Shown: piece by piece, positions 10,300 to 20,849 of the stretch
Numbering within the stretch: position 1 is the stretch's first letter
Layout of the letters: every line of letters begins with the position of its first letter
Origin: Cristatella mucedo
Lineage: Eukaryota; Bryozoa; Phylactolaemata; Cristatellidae
Direction: 5' to 3'
Length of the DNA stretch: 64,000 bases
Assembly (NCBI GenBank): GCA_009760855.2
Contig: WPIO01000005.1
Coordinates: 4,696,001-4,760,000 of the forward strand
The notes under the pieces: model-generated
Seen by the model: only the letters and a program-made list of their open reading frames with translations
The model's database searches: none
What the model was told of the DNA's origin: nothing
Made by a program: the position numbers and the translations under genes

Positions 10300-12030
10300 C
10301 CAATTACCGACGCGCTCCGTAAGCATGACTCACGGCCCTACTGAACAATTAACGAACGCCGCCTACCTTTATCCGATGGAGGCACCGATGTCGGGATAGC
10401 ATCCGAGGTTACAAACCTCAGAAAGTCGACGATAGAGCCGCGACTTTCGCACGGGTCGCTGTGGAGGAGCTTCGCACAACGACCGAGGCAAAGAGCTCGA
10501 ACGGCACTAATCTCAGGAATAGCTGAGCTAATTTACCGTGACAACCTTCGCTGCTCAGTCAGCTCCGCCGACCGCAGTGCTTGGTCAAGCGTTGCCGATG
10601 GAGCGGTCGGAGGCGCAGAGCAGCTCCATCGGCTACTGTCCTCGCTCGGTGGCACACTCCGCCTGCTCTGAGTTTTAAGTCGCTTAGATGCAAGCGGTGC
10701 TCTAGCAACGCTCGCCCTGAGCGACGCGAAGATGGCCCGCTCGCTTTGTAGCAGTGGCATTCGTACCGTCTGCCCACGCGTCGGTAAGTCGCGATAAAAG
10801 TCAGCTCAAAGTATCGAGCAGCACGCACGTGGCGGCTGTGGAGGTGGCCACCCTATTTAGCTCACTAGCGCGTCGCCGCTCTCTTCAGCAAGCTACACAT
10901 GCGTTGTCAACTGGTGCAGCCTTTGCGAGCGTGCCGGCACAGTAGTCGGTACCACAGGCCAACGTGCTGCTGCAGCGTATTGGTCTGGGGTCTGTCCGGT
11001 GGTAAAAGCTGACGAACCGGGCGCTCTCGGTGGCTTGACGCGTGGCTCGCCTCTGAAGAAGCCTAGAAATGGTGGCGGAGCCGTAGCTAGCCGCTATGCC
11101 ACAAAAGCTTGAGCAGACGTGTGCTCTTTCTCGTTCTGCGAACTGCATGTGTGTAATCTGGGAGCAACTGCAAATACTAGAGCTCTCTAGGTGGGTAGGT
11201 CTCTCGGGCTTTCTGCCGAATCCTTCAGATATGCGCCGTCATAGATGGATAGCGGTTATGAAAATGTCTCTGTGCCGGTCGCCACCCTTAGCGACTCTTT
11301 GCGAAGAATCAGTAGGTTTACACAGCCGCCGACTTGCAGTGGGTCAGGGCAATGGCGAGTCGCTGTGGTGCCGACGACCTCGCGAGCGAAGCGATAGATT
11401 CACGCCGCGAGTCGCTCCGGCGGCCGACAGTCTGACAACTGGGCAGCGTCTGGCGCTCAAGGCAACTCGGCCCATCGCCTGCAGTTTCGCAGCGTTTCCC
11501 GGAATCGACGCCCAGCTACCGGAATAGCTCACATGGAGGGTCCGGCCGAGTCAATTGGGGAAAGGGAAACCGAGCCGTAAAAGCCTGACGGGCATTTCGG
11601 CGTCCTAGCAGAGACTTAGGTGGACTGTCACACGTTTGGGGACAGTGAGGTTTAGATCTAGCAAAATGCAAAGTCGGTGCTGACGAAATGATCCGGCAAA
11701 TGGCAGCTGTTTGTTGTTCTACGCCCGGGATTTTTCAACTCCGCGTTAGGGTATTACCTGTCTTCGCAGCTGCTGTTATCGCCGCTGTCCTGCTGGGCTA
11801 TATAGCACACCAACCGAGGGTGGACGACAGACGGTGTTCGTGAGTCAGCGAGCACCGGTGCCGGCTTTTGGCACTTTTGTGCCACCAAGTTCTCCGTTGC
11901 CTCGTCGCCAGCGTCAGATAGCGAAGGTAAGTATCGTAGATCGAGGAGTTGCGACGCGAGTGACGATATTTGTGCTTGCAACACAAGTCCGTGAGAAGGT
12001 CGTCGCCCAGAGTGACGCCTCGCAGTGAGC
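10300..12030 (+). pseudogene. U3 module, unit A, degenerate
   Basis: Homologous to 44210-45960 (unit B) along its whole length. A 5' splice site GTAAGT at 10784 follows the conserved SAHASV codons. The mid part aligns with units C, D, E and F but has no single open frame. The acceptor before the hydrophobic exon is mutated (TTTCAACTC where others have TTTCCAGCTC). That exon would read LPVFAAAVIAAVLLGYIAHQ, a membrane-segment-like stretch. A donor GTGAGT follows the conserved GTGTTC, and another (GTAAGT) follows GATAGCGAAG. A 143-codon ORF at 11096-11527 is probably a shadow. Function unknown. Confidence 0.4.
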
Positions 12031-12277
12031 GACTGTTTACTGAAAGAAGGCGGTAGTCAGCTAAAATTAGCCACAGCGACTGCCTGACGGCAAAGTTGGA
12101 CGACTTTTACGCTGCTTTCCATCAGGTTGCCGCTATCCTTCTTCGTGATTGTATGCCTTTCTTCAGCCGATTGATTTAGAGAAAAGTAACTTCAATGAAA
12201 TTACATAAATGAACCGCGATAAGGATATACTCAATCGCGATCCGTCGCCACTGACGCTCTTTCGCTGTAATTTTCTT

Positions 12278-12312
12278 TGTCTCTCTTTGTCTCTCTCTCC
12301 AACTCTGTCTCT
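12278..12312 (+). repeat. Short CT-rich tract 3' of U3 (unit A)
   Basis: TTTGTCTCTCTTTGTCTCTC-like tract, the counterpart of the long CT block at 53083-53292 in unit D. Confidence 0.6.
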
Positions 12313-12484
12313 TTGCTTCTCCAACCTTCGTTAAACGTCTCCGATATGTCTAACTCTGATATGTGTTTGCCCTCATGTTTAACTGTAGTTATTGCATCGG
12401 CCAAAAACTTAAAACTTACGACATTTTGTTTATGTAATTATCCAACCAGGTTCATTGCCGTCGGCGGCTCAGAATTTGATTGAT

Positions 12485-12740
12485 TGCCAGTGATGGCTAG
12501 CAGTAGAAGCAGTCTTCTGAATAAAACCTTTTAAAATTGAGGCAGCTGTCCAAACTGACACCTAAATTTCGAACACGTGGTGATTGTAGCACAACAGCAT
12601 CACGTATTAGAAGAGAAAAACTTTTTAATATAGAAACACGCTTGGGGCTATATGAGCAGGAGTTCGGTTTTATCGTCCTTTAGTATTAAGAAGTTTGCTC
12701 AGCAATGAGGTGCCCCCTGCACGGCAGTCAGAATTAGGAA
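12485..12740 (-). mobile_element. LINE (family 2) RT fragment inside U2, unit A
   Basis: Minus-strand sequence matching 47690-47905: the part of a CR1/Jockey-type LINE after the reverse transcriptase core, with the FKSFIQ and SLSKIR type region. It ends at the same base within U2 upstream sequence in units A and B (GAGGTGCCCC follows in both). It replaces the U2 exon 1 region in unit A. Confidence 0.6.
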
Positions 12741-12868
12741 ACCTCCCCGTACCAACGCTGCCTCGAAATTAAGCACCGCTGGGTGCCGCCAAATGTAACA
12801 ACCATTTTTTTGCCCAATCGGAAGGCTTTTGCAATGACTTGATTGTATTTTATTACAGATTTGTGACA

Positions 12869-13663
12869 ATGCTGAATGTCGGAATAACAGCGTTGTCAGT
12901 CGCCGCCATTCTCGGGTGCTGGAAGGGCATTCATTCGATGGTCATTCCGCCGCGAGTTGGTGTCATGGTAAGCGCTATGAATTACTGGCCAAGAGAACTA
13001 GAGCCATCTTTTATCTGCACACATTTCGCCGACCTGTCCAATTAAGCCCAAGCCTGACAGCGTCAAGTACAATCTTTCATATGAGCGTCACAGACAGCTT
13101 CCGTGCTGCAGCCCCTTTCTAGTGCCCTCACTGACCACTCTGGCTTCCAGTGCCGCCATCGATAATGTTAGTGATGTTGTAGCGGTAGGACTGAAGCAGC
13201 TGGGGCTGTCTGGCTCGGTCAATTATCGCCGACTCGTTGTAAAGCGTGTCGTTCTTTTTTGGCAGCCCGACCAGTGCGCCGTCATCCAGATCCGGTCATC
13301 GGAGAGCGGAAAGTACGTCGGCTTCAGTCTCCCGTACGACAGCACGAGCAGCGTCAGTGCCACCTATGCGCCCACGAGCAGCGGAAGTGAGTGCCGCACC
13401 AGTTGCAATGGCCGCCAGGCTGCCCTAGCCAGTCTATCTGCCACGCAGTAAATGTCACGATGAAACGCCGCCTCGCAGAGCGTCAGCCCTGCGTCGCCGT
13501 GCTTGTAGCTCGTCTCGTAGTCAACTATCCCGAAGATCGACGTGGTTACGGATCCATTGCATTGATGGCAAAAAACTCGACCAGCGAAGACGACAGAGAA
13601 CACCTGCTACTAAGTTTCGACTCATCACAGAACGCCGTCGTCATGGTAGTCGTGCGGAAATAA
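12869..13663 (+). CDS. U2 module, unit A: intact three-exon gene
   Basis: Unrecognised family and the best preserved gene here: 197 residues over three exons without a stop. Exon 2 (12859-12967) starts at ATG 12869 and encodes a hydrophobic N terminus (MLNVGITALSVAAILGCWKG) ending PPRVGVM; donor GTAAGC. Intron 12968-13046 (79 bp). Exon 3 (13047-13386) contains QPDQCAVIQIRSSESGKYVG and FSLPYDSTSSVSATYAPTSS; donor GTGAGT. Intron 13387-13508 (122 bp, ends CTTGTAG). Exon 4 (13509-13663) reads RLVVNYPEDRRGYGSIALMA, ending FDSSQNAVVMVVVRK. The TAA stop overlaps AATAAA. The N terminus suggests a signal peptide or anchor, so a secreted or membrane product is likely. Exon 4 resembles U1 exon b. A LINE remnant replaces its usual first exon upstream. 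Confidence 0.6.
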
Positions 13664-14040
13664 AAAGCCATACCCTGTTAGCGTCTTGGGATTAGGTTCA
13701 CCTTGATATGACATTCCAGTTACGGTATGCAGGACCGAAACGGTGGTGCTCGAGAATAAAACCTAGCCTAGCCTAGAAAGCATAAACGGGGATATCAGCT
13801 CTAACTAAAAAAAGTAAGTCGCACTGCTGGGGTGGGGCACCCGTTTGCCTGAATTAGGCATCAAGACGACAAATACAAACAGGTGCCTGCATACGTCGGC
13901 GGCTTTGCAGTAGCAATGGAAAAGTAGTGTTACAGCGACCTGTGCCTGCGAAACATAATTCAGGCGCTGCAAGACTACTGGGTCACGGCACGACCTGGAC
14001 AGCCCACTCTTACGGAGACACGGTAATTTGCTCATTGAAG

Positions 14041-14532
14041 GTCTTGCATTAACGGAGGCGGCTGCCTTTAATGCGTGCATTCGACCCCGTTGTATGGTTC
14101 GACAGAGCTGGACCTTCAGATCGGAAGCACTGCCGAGTAGCACGCACCTGGCATTCACAGCGTGGCCCGTCTTCAATGTGTCCGTATCAAGAGCTTCCGT
14201 TGTTTTGTCGGGATCATTTTATCGGTATGTGCGTATGCGTGGCAGCCAAGCCGGCTCGCTGCCCTTTGACCTGAAGGTCGTCCGACGCATGACGGCCGTG
14301 CACGTCTCGCTTCAATTGTAGCCTCTACCTGCTGAGCGATGCAAACGAAAACGCGGACGACTACGTCGCGATCGTCGGTAGCGATCTGGATGGGCGACTC
14401 CGTCTGTATCCGGTCGATGCTTCCGGAGCGGCGAACAACGCGTTCGTCAACCCGGCCACGATATTCATGGTCAACGTGGTCGAGTCCCCCGGCGACTCCA
14501 GCTGCCAACTCATGAGTAGCCGAAGAAAGTAG
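14041..14532 (+). CDS. U1 module, unit A: two-exon gene end, open
   Basis: Exon a 14041-14224 (184 nt), intron 14225-14321 (GTATGT...TTGTAG, 97 bp), exon b 14322-14532 with TAG. The join is in frame and gives about 130 residues: THLAFTAWPVFNVSVSRASV in exon a, ADDYVAIVGSDLDGRLRLYP and MSSRRK at the end in exon b. It lies about 0.38 kb downstream of the intact U2 on the same strand. Exon a begins with two bases before its first full codon, which fits the phase-1 donor of U2 exon 3, so it could serve as an alternative 3' end of U2 or as a separate gene. No ATG-bearing first exon is evident. Confidence 0.55.
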
Positions 14533-15180
14533 TCCACCGCTTACATCCTTTGGCCGCTCAGCCGAGCCGAGACCGTGCCCGCCGTCGCTTTTCCTTAAAT
14601 ATGCGGTCAAAGCGAGTGAGGTTTTCCTCACAGTCATTGTTGACCAAGTTTTCTCCAAGTTTTCTCGGGCTCACGAAGTGGTTCATAGGGCTGCCAGCCT
14701 CTCGTGAGCCGCAGTGAGTAGCACTCGCTTGCTACCAGCCGACACTTGCTATACGTCAACGGGCCGAGCATATAATCAGGCCGAGCAAGTCATCGGGCCG
14801 AGCCCGGCCTGGAGCCGCTGTTACTCGTCTAATTTTTTTTACGTACTTTTGTAGATGCAGCGATCGCGTTTTTACGTGCGTGTGCTGCCAATAAATATAT
14901 ATTAATGAAGCTAATAAGAAAGAAAAACATTTGAATACAGAATGGCCGTTACCTATCGTGCGCCAGTTGAAGAGAGATCTCGTTTGAAGTACATCTTTGA
15001 CGCTTTCGCGGGAATGATTACTTGTATCGATGCGGCCACTTAGCTGTAAATAGTCAATTCTAGAGAAGTGTTAGACTCAACGTAGAGTCGATTCTTTCTA
15101 GAGCAGGCTAAAGCAAGTCTATAGAGCGCATTGGCGTGTCTAGATTCTAGTGTCTAGACGTCAGATTGCACCTTTGCCGA
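14533..15180 (+). repeat. Conserved 3' flank of U1, unit A
   Basis: Shared with 49730-50450 and 56331-57060. It contains an array of GGGCCGAGCA-like words near 14760-14810, an AATAAA at 14888-14893, and the landmark GTCAATTCTAGAGAAGT. It is probably 3' UTR plus downstream DNA of the unit. Confidence 0.6.
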
Positions 15181-16240
15181 GCTGCAGGTAGCAGTGGAAA
15201 GAAAGCACTGCCGCTGCTACCAAGATATTCATACTATATTCTAGGACGTCGGCATCATCTTGGAATGATAGACATTTCCGTAACAGTTTGTTGATCTTTC
15301 GAAAATCCATAGCTCCCACACTCTAATAGCCTCCGTTCCGATTACGTACAGCATTTACAGAGTCACCGGCACTTAGAGCTACCACCTGCCGCCACTTCTT
15401 GGAGGTGCATTGGCTAGCTCTGCCGCCATCGCCCGAGAAGAATATCTACCACAACGGGGCTGTGCTCGCTGTCACAGCGTAGAGGCAGAGCTCTCAGAAA
15501 AATCTTTCGGCGACTCTCAGGATTGCAAGAACATCGATACAGTGCTTATCCTCTCGACATTTGGACCTGTGCTTCGCCTGTAAAAGTGAATCAACATGCA
15601 TATCTCTTTTCAAGAGCAAAGCTTTCAGACAGTTTTTTAGCATTAAGTGGGATAGTGGCGAAAGTCTTCTCCTACGTGTTTGCATACTCTACGGAAACGT
15701 CTAATATATTGTGAAAACACTATGTACCAATAATGGTTACGGACAATAATCAACAAAGAGTCGGATATTTCAAGATCGATGCCTTCAAAATCATGCATGC
15801 ACTTCTAAAGTAACTGATTGTCAGCTATGCTAAGGGCTTCGAGCTGGTCAATTGTACGTCGGTCGTCGAAGCTGTATGCTATAACTGCAGCTAGACTTTT
15901 TAGGTGCACGAGAGCTAAATTGTAAAAATCATGAGGCATTCAGAAAAATGCCCTATAAAGAATTTCATTACCGAAGTAGCACGTATCGATATTAGGTCAA
16001 TTTGCCTACCAAGGCTTTGACTCATCTGAGCGAATTTCTTTTCTAAATTGCTTGCTATCGATAGCTTCGACGAGAGACTACTCACAGATGATGCCACTGA
16101 TGCGTATCAACGTTCACCTTTTTCGTGTAAGCAACGTCGTGGGTGTCGCTTCATGGATGGATCCTTTGTCAGCGAGACAGCTAAGATCGGGCACTCTCTT
16201 TCCCTGGCATGGCAGCATCCCGCATGTACTCCAGCCGCAT
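15180..16240. other. No gene seen
   Basis: About 1 kb without a conserved ORF or recognised repeat. Short ORFs of 60-63 codons on both strands look like chance. Confidence 0.4.
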
Positions 16241-16700
16241 GAACCGTGCACGCTCGTGAATTCAACTGCTGACGCAGTTTTCACTGACCTTCACTTATTC
16301 CACATAAAACTGTGCCTCGACATGCAAACCGCGTTACGTGCAAAGATTACGAGTAGCAGCATCCCCTGTGGTGTGAGCCAGCTATTATAGTTACCACAGC
16401 AGCCTCGACCACTAATGCATGCCCGACCTGCCGCCGGTGGTTCTGCAATATACTCGGTGCAGCACCTAGCCTTCAATGTAGCATGTGACCCACCACAGAT
16501 GCACTCGTTTATCTGAGGTGGGTCACACGTTTATCTGTGGTCAGGTAGGTCGTGTACGTACCCCCTGTGAGAATGAAGATCGAGTCTTGTTCGTCGCTTA
16601 CGTCCGTCCTCCTGTCTTCTCGAGAGTCCACAAGAACAGCAGCCGCTTTCGACACTGTTAACAACATTTGTAGCAGAAAGTGGTTCACTTGTGCAGAAAA
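16240..16700 (+). repeat. Repeat R4, copy 1
   Basis: Matches 57060-57480 and, in its right half, 58370-58850. Landmarks: GAGTAGCAGCATCCCCTGTG and ACCACAGATGCACTCGTTTA. It contains 9-bp perfect inverted arms, TGACCCACC at 16486-16494 and GGTGGGTCA at 16517-16525. It follows the U1 flank of units A and D, so it may belong to the unit. Confidence 0.6.
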
Positions 16701-16936
16701 GAGTGTCAAACCTTCTATGGCCTAGAAGGGACGCAGTTACTTAGGTACGAAACGTTTAATGGCGGCTTGCACTTTCTGCCTGGGCTTCTAACGCCTGAGA
16801 AGGCTGCAGCAAGGCTACAGATTGCGATGCCACTATAACATGCTGTGCCAGTGTGTCTGGGTGATAACGCGATATACTAAAACATGTCTGGGCGATAAAG
16901 CGATACGCGTTAGGCTTGAACAGCCGGCAGGAGTAA

Positions 16937-17152
16937 AGCAAGGTTGCTGACAAAAAGCAAGACAAACTGCGAAATGCTTTCATTCCGACGTTCACCAAGT
17001 TGACGGATGAGGAGGCCGAGCTTGAGGCCGAGAGGTTTCGGCTGCAGCTGGAGCCGCTTGCCGAAGCCGAGACCGGGAAAAAGCTAGGCGACGAGCCGAC
17101 TTCATCATCGGTCGATTCTATCAGCTACCCGATGTACAAGACGCGGAATTAG
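16937..17152 (+). CDS. Orphan charged exon-like ORF without ATG
   Basis: An open frame of 71 codons from just after TAA at 16934 to TAG at 17150-17152. It reads ADKKQDKLRNAFIPTFTKLT, then a Glu-rich amphipathic stretch (DEEAELEAERFRLQLEPLAE) likely to form a helix, then GDEPTSSSVDSISYPMYKTR. It has no usable ATG, so it would be an internal or last exon. Composition is strongly protein-like and not a simple repeat. It abuts the start of the U3-like sequence of unit C. It occurs once in the window. An 80-codon ORF on the other strand (16756-16998) overlaps its left end. Confidence 0.35.
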   Translation, partial: SKVADKKQDKLRNAFIPTFTKLTDEEAELEAERFRLQLEPLAEAETGKKLGDEPTSSSVDSISYPMYKTRN

Positions 17153-17876
17153 GCGTGAACGTTTCACTGTGCCGGCGGCAACCTTGGCGGTCTACCAAGG
17201 TCAAAAGGCTTACAAAGCCACACACTTGCAGCGACTCCGGGTGACTCGGCGTCGCTGCAGAGGACACTTAGCGAGCAGAGAGGCAGACTGACTCCTCGAG
17301 TTGCTGGGCGCGTTCGTCACGCCGCTGTGGAAGCCGACAGTCTGACAACTGGGCAGCGTACAGCGAGCCAGGCAAGTCATTCCATCGTCGGCAATTATGC
17401 CGAGCATTTCCCGGAACTGAAGCTCAGCTACCTTATTAGCTCGAACAGGGGGCTCCTGCTGCGGTCGATCCCGGAAATGGAAATTGAGCAGGAAATCCCG
17501 GTTGGACATTTCGGCGACCCAGCAGAGATAGTGGTGGAGGGTCACCTGTTGGCACAGCGGACGTGGACTGAGCAGGCTCCATCGTCAGTTCAGGCGAAAT
17601 GTTCGGGCAAACGAGCCAATCCACGAGGGAATGCCCCTAATAATTTCCAGCACACCGAGGGGAGATCGCCTATCTTCGTCGCCGGTGGGCTTGCCTGCCT
17701 TAGTAGCCACTGTCGTCGCAGCTGTTATGCTAGGATATATAAGGTAACGACCGGCGGCATTGGACGGAAGCAGTTCTACGTGATCCAGCGAGCAACTGTG
17801 CCAGCTCTCGGTGCATTCGTGCCTATCAAGTGCCCCCTTGCCTGGTGGCTTGCGTTAGAAAGCTGATAACAAGTAT
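17153..17876 (+). pseudogene. U3 module, unit C
   Basis: A long open frame (17327-17866, 179 codons from a non-ATG start) aligns with the unit E U3 frame: EHFPELKLSYLISSNRGLLL, IPVGHFGDPAEIVVEGHLLA and GGIGRKQFYVIQRATVPALG. The preceding part, RFTVPAATLAVYQGQKAYKA, matches the right-edge copy (SVPVATLADYRGLQAYKAAD). The usual end motif SSPASE and its donor are lost. Another frame reads a hydrophobic stretch (LVATVVAAVMLGYI) as in unit B, so the true frame remains uncertain. Confidence 0.4.
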
Positions 17877-18049
17877 TGTCAATCGACATGCTGCAACGTA
17901 AGCGAGCGACACACGCTCGTGCCTGCAACTGGGGTTCATCAGTAGGTCGGTGCCTCAAGTGACGAATCGTGGTAAGAAACTGGATGAAGGCGTACATCAG
18001 CTAAAGTAGCAGAGCTTGTTCACATTTAATCAGCTAGCCATAGTCGTTC

Positions 18050-18560
18050 TTTATAGTTATAATATTAATACATTCGATATAGCGCCCTCAGAAAATACAA
18101 TCTTTTTCTAGGTTCTTTGCATCTGCTGAAAATAAAGCACGACCAAAAGTTTCGTGTAGCAAACTCACCAAACAACAAGAATTACATGGTTACTGGTGAC
18201 ATGCATAAGGTCAGCATGCGAGTACGGATACTGGCAGCATGCAGAGTCCCAGCACACAGAATTTCATAAAGGTCGAATCACAGGGTCCCACTAATTGCTT
18301 TCATATATTGGTGCATTTCAGTTCTTTTAAAATGCGGTCAAATCAGGATATGTCGTGATGCAATTAGGAAGTGAGTTCCAGATTTTGGGAGCTAACGAAA
18401 AAGGCGCGGTCTTCCAGGGATTTAAAGGTATGTCTGAGATATTGCTAAACAATTATTTTCCGAAAAGCGGGCGGTAAGATGCTTAGCTTGGTGCAGGAAT
18501 GGAATCTGGTAAGGAGGCTGGACCGAAAAATATAGTGATCTACATGTGAGCGACAGAACA
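18050..18560 (-). mobile_element. LINE (family 1) 3' end, degraded
   Basis: On the minus strand this runs into a tail resembling AAAGCGCCTAG...GGGCGCTATATC and AT-rich DNA. Upstream sequence such as GCATGCTGACCTTATGCATG matches the 3' region of the LINE ending at 37280. No reading frame survives. Confidence 0.5.
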
Positions 18561-18569
18561 TTGAAACCG

Positions 18570-19020
18570 GTGCCTTGCTAAAACCAAGCAAAGGTCCGTG
18601 CGGTACCCAAAATTTCAGAGAGGTTTCGAACGATCTTGGATCATTTATATAAATACTCTGGAGTTACCCATTAAGATAGGACTCGAACCACTAAAATGCA
18701 ATGATGGAGGGAGATGCCCAGACGAGATGAGAGGCGCTCAAAAATCCCTTTGTGGTTGATGTAGCTAACTGCAAAACAAGCATAGCATTTCCTCGGAACT
18801 AGAGCGGGCGAAACTGAGCTCGTGGTTACGTTAGCCTCATTTCGTATCCTTTTTAATTCTTCTCAACCGACCTTGCTACGTTTGAAAAAACCTTAAAAAA
18901 GCAGAGATTTTTGACCGCACAGATAACAGATATCTCCGGCCTTTCACTTTGCAGCCACTGGAAATCTTACAACCTGTGGCACAAACATCAAGGCGATTGC
19001 AGTTTTTCTTAATAGTCGTA
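18570..19020. other. No gene seen
   Basis: AT-rich DNA between the LINE 3' end and unit C U2. No supported feature. Confidence 0.4.
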
Positions 19021-19029
19021 GAAGGGGTC

Positions 19030-20146
19030 GCTTGCAACCTCATTACGTTATAAATATCTCGAAAAGCTCTCGGTGATCGGCCGACTCGGCTCAGCAGCCA
19101 AAGCGTCGCGGCCGTTACTGAGCGAGGCGACCGTCTCTCCTCTCTGCTTCTCGTCCCTCTGCGAGCTGCCCTTCGCTTACCAACGAGGCGCCCCATGCAC
19201 TGCAGTCTGAACCAAGCCACCACACCGTTTCTAACGTTGCCTCGAATTAAAAGACCGCCCTACGCCATCGCATCTCAAGACTGATTCCAGAGAAGTCAGA
19301 TTTTTTTTTAAAGAATTTAAATGTTCTAACTTTAGATACAGGAGAATGCTGAACGTCGCAACTACCGCATTGTTAGTCACCACCATTCTCAAGTACTTCA
19401 TTGGCGTTCTTTCTGCTGTCATTCCGCCCCGAGTCGGTGTCTAGGTAAGTGCTACGACCTCCAAGCTAGCACAGTAGAGCAATCTTTAATCTGCGAAAGG
19501 CTTGCTGATCCTCCCAAGTGAGCCCGAGCTTGGCAGCGTCGAGTACAAACTGTCATCTGAGCGTCGCAGACAGGTGCCTCATTACCGCTTTTTTCTAGTG
19601 CCTTCTATGACCCCTGTGACTTAAACCGCCGCTGCCGATAAGAGTGGCGATGCAGCAGCAGTAGAGCTGAAATAGCTGAAACTTCTGGATAGGTCAGTCA
19701 TCGCCGATTTGTTGTAAAGCACGTGGTTCCTTCTTGGCTGCCCGACCAGTGCGCCGCCATCCAGATCCGGTCATTGGAGAGCGGAAAGTACGTCGGCTTC
19801 AGTCTCCCGTACGACAGCACGAGCAGCGTCAGTGCCACCTATGAGCCGGCGAGCAGCGAAAGTGAGTGCTCCCGCCGACTGCTATGACAGCGTGTCTCCC
19901 CTATTCAGTCCGTCTGCAACTCTGTCAGGTTGTGACGAAGTACCGCCTCGCAGAGCGTCAGCTCCCCGTCGCCAAGCTTGCAGCTCGTCTCGTAGTAAAC
20001 TATCCCGACGAGCGACGTGGTTACGGTCCCGTTGCGTTGACGGCTGACGGTGTCGATTTCGACCAGTGGAGATCACAGAGAACACCTGCTACTGGGTTTC
20101 GACTCATCACAGAACGCCGTCACCGAGGTTCTCGCGCAGGAATGAA
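19030..20146 (+). pseudogene. U2 module, unit C, broken
   Basis: The 5' region (19030-19230) is homologous to the exon 1 region of units D, E and F but decayed. The signal exon starts after TTTAG at 19335 with ATG 19346 (MLNVATTALLVTTILKYFIG). The last codon before its GTAAGT donor is TAG instead of ATG. Exon 3 has a stop (GTGACTTAA region near 19617) before the conserved SGKYVGFSLPYDSTSSVSAT, donor GTGAGT at 19862. The intron is 19862-19983 (122 bp). Exon 4 from 19984 reads LVVNYPDERRGYGPVALTAD but then shifts frame. HLLLGFDSSQNAV-type sequence and GCAGGAATGA persist out of frame. Confidence 0.5.
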
Positions 20147-20399
20147 AAGCTTTATTCTTATAGCGTCAAGAGATCATATTCGCCTCGGTTTGATGGATGG
20201 TCTCAATCGACTTGGTTAGCATTTAAAGTGCGACAAATCAGCAGGAGTACCTAAACGTAGCACGCCGAAATATCTTGATTTCTCGCTACAGAAACAACGA
20301 AAAATTACCAAAAAATGTGAATGCCAACGAAATAGTTATCGTCCTAAATGCTGCATTCGTCTGTCGAGAGTCATTTACACCTTGCCCCCTACGTCAGGG

Positions 20400-20849
20400 T
20401 GGAAACGTAGGCCACCCGTTAACGGAGGTGACTGCCTCTGATGCGGGCACCCACCTTCGTTGCATGATCCGGCAGCACTAAACCTTTGGATCGGGAGCTC
20501 TGCCGAGCTTCGCGCACCTGGCATTCGCCGCATGGCCCGTCTTCACTCTGTCCGAATCGCGAGCTTCCAGTATTTTGTCGGGATCATATTATCGGTAAGA
20601 GCGAAGGCGCGACAGCCCAGTCGGCTCGCTGCCCTTTGACCTGCAGGTCGTCGGCTACGTGACAGTTGCGCCCGCCTCGCTTGCAGCCTCTAGCTGCTGA
20701 GCGACGCGAACGTGAACGCGGACGAGTACGTTGCGATCGTCGGCAGCGATCTGGATGGGCGACTCCGTCTGTATCCGTTCGATGCGTCTGGAGCGGCGAA
20801 CAATGCGTTCGTCAACCCGGCCACGCTATTCATGGTCAACGTGCTCGAT
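20400..20849 (+). pseudogene. U1 module, unit C, broken
   Basis: Exon a ends at 20594 (GTAAGA donor), intron 20595-20686 (92 bp), exon b begins 20687. Exon a has a TAA after RQH (other copies have a Trp codon region there). Exon b begins CTC TAG, a nonsense change of the conserved Tyr codon. It ends early at GAT TAA. The body still reads DEYVAIVGSDLDGRLRLYPF. Confidence 0.55.

Noticed and set aside
13246-13428. Alternative frame of U2 exon 3 without the 122-bp intron
   Set aside because: It runs through the intron only in units E and F and is stopped in A and B; the spliced frame is open in exons of all copies near the junction.
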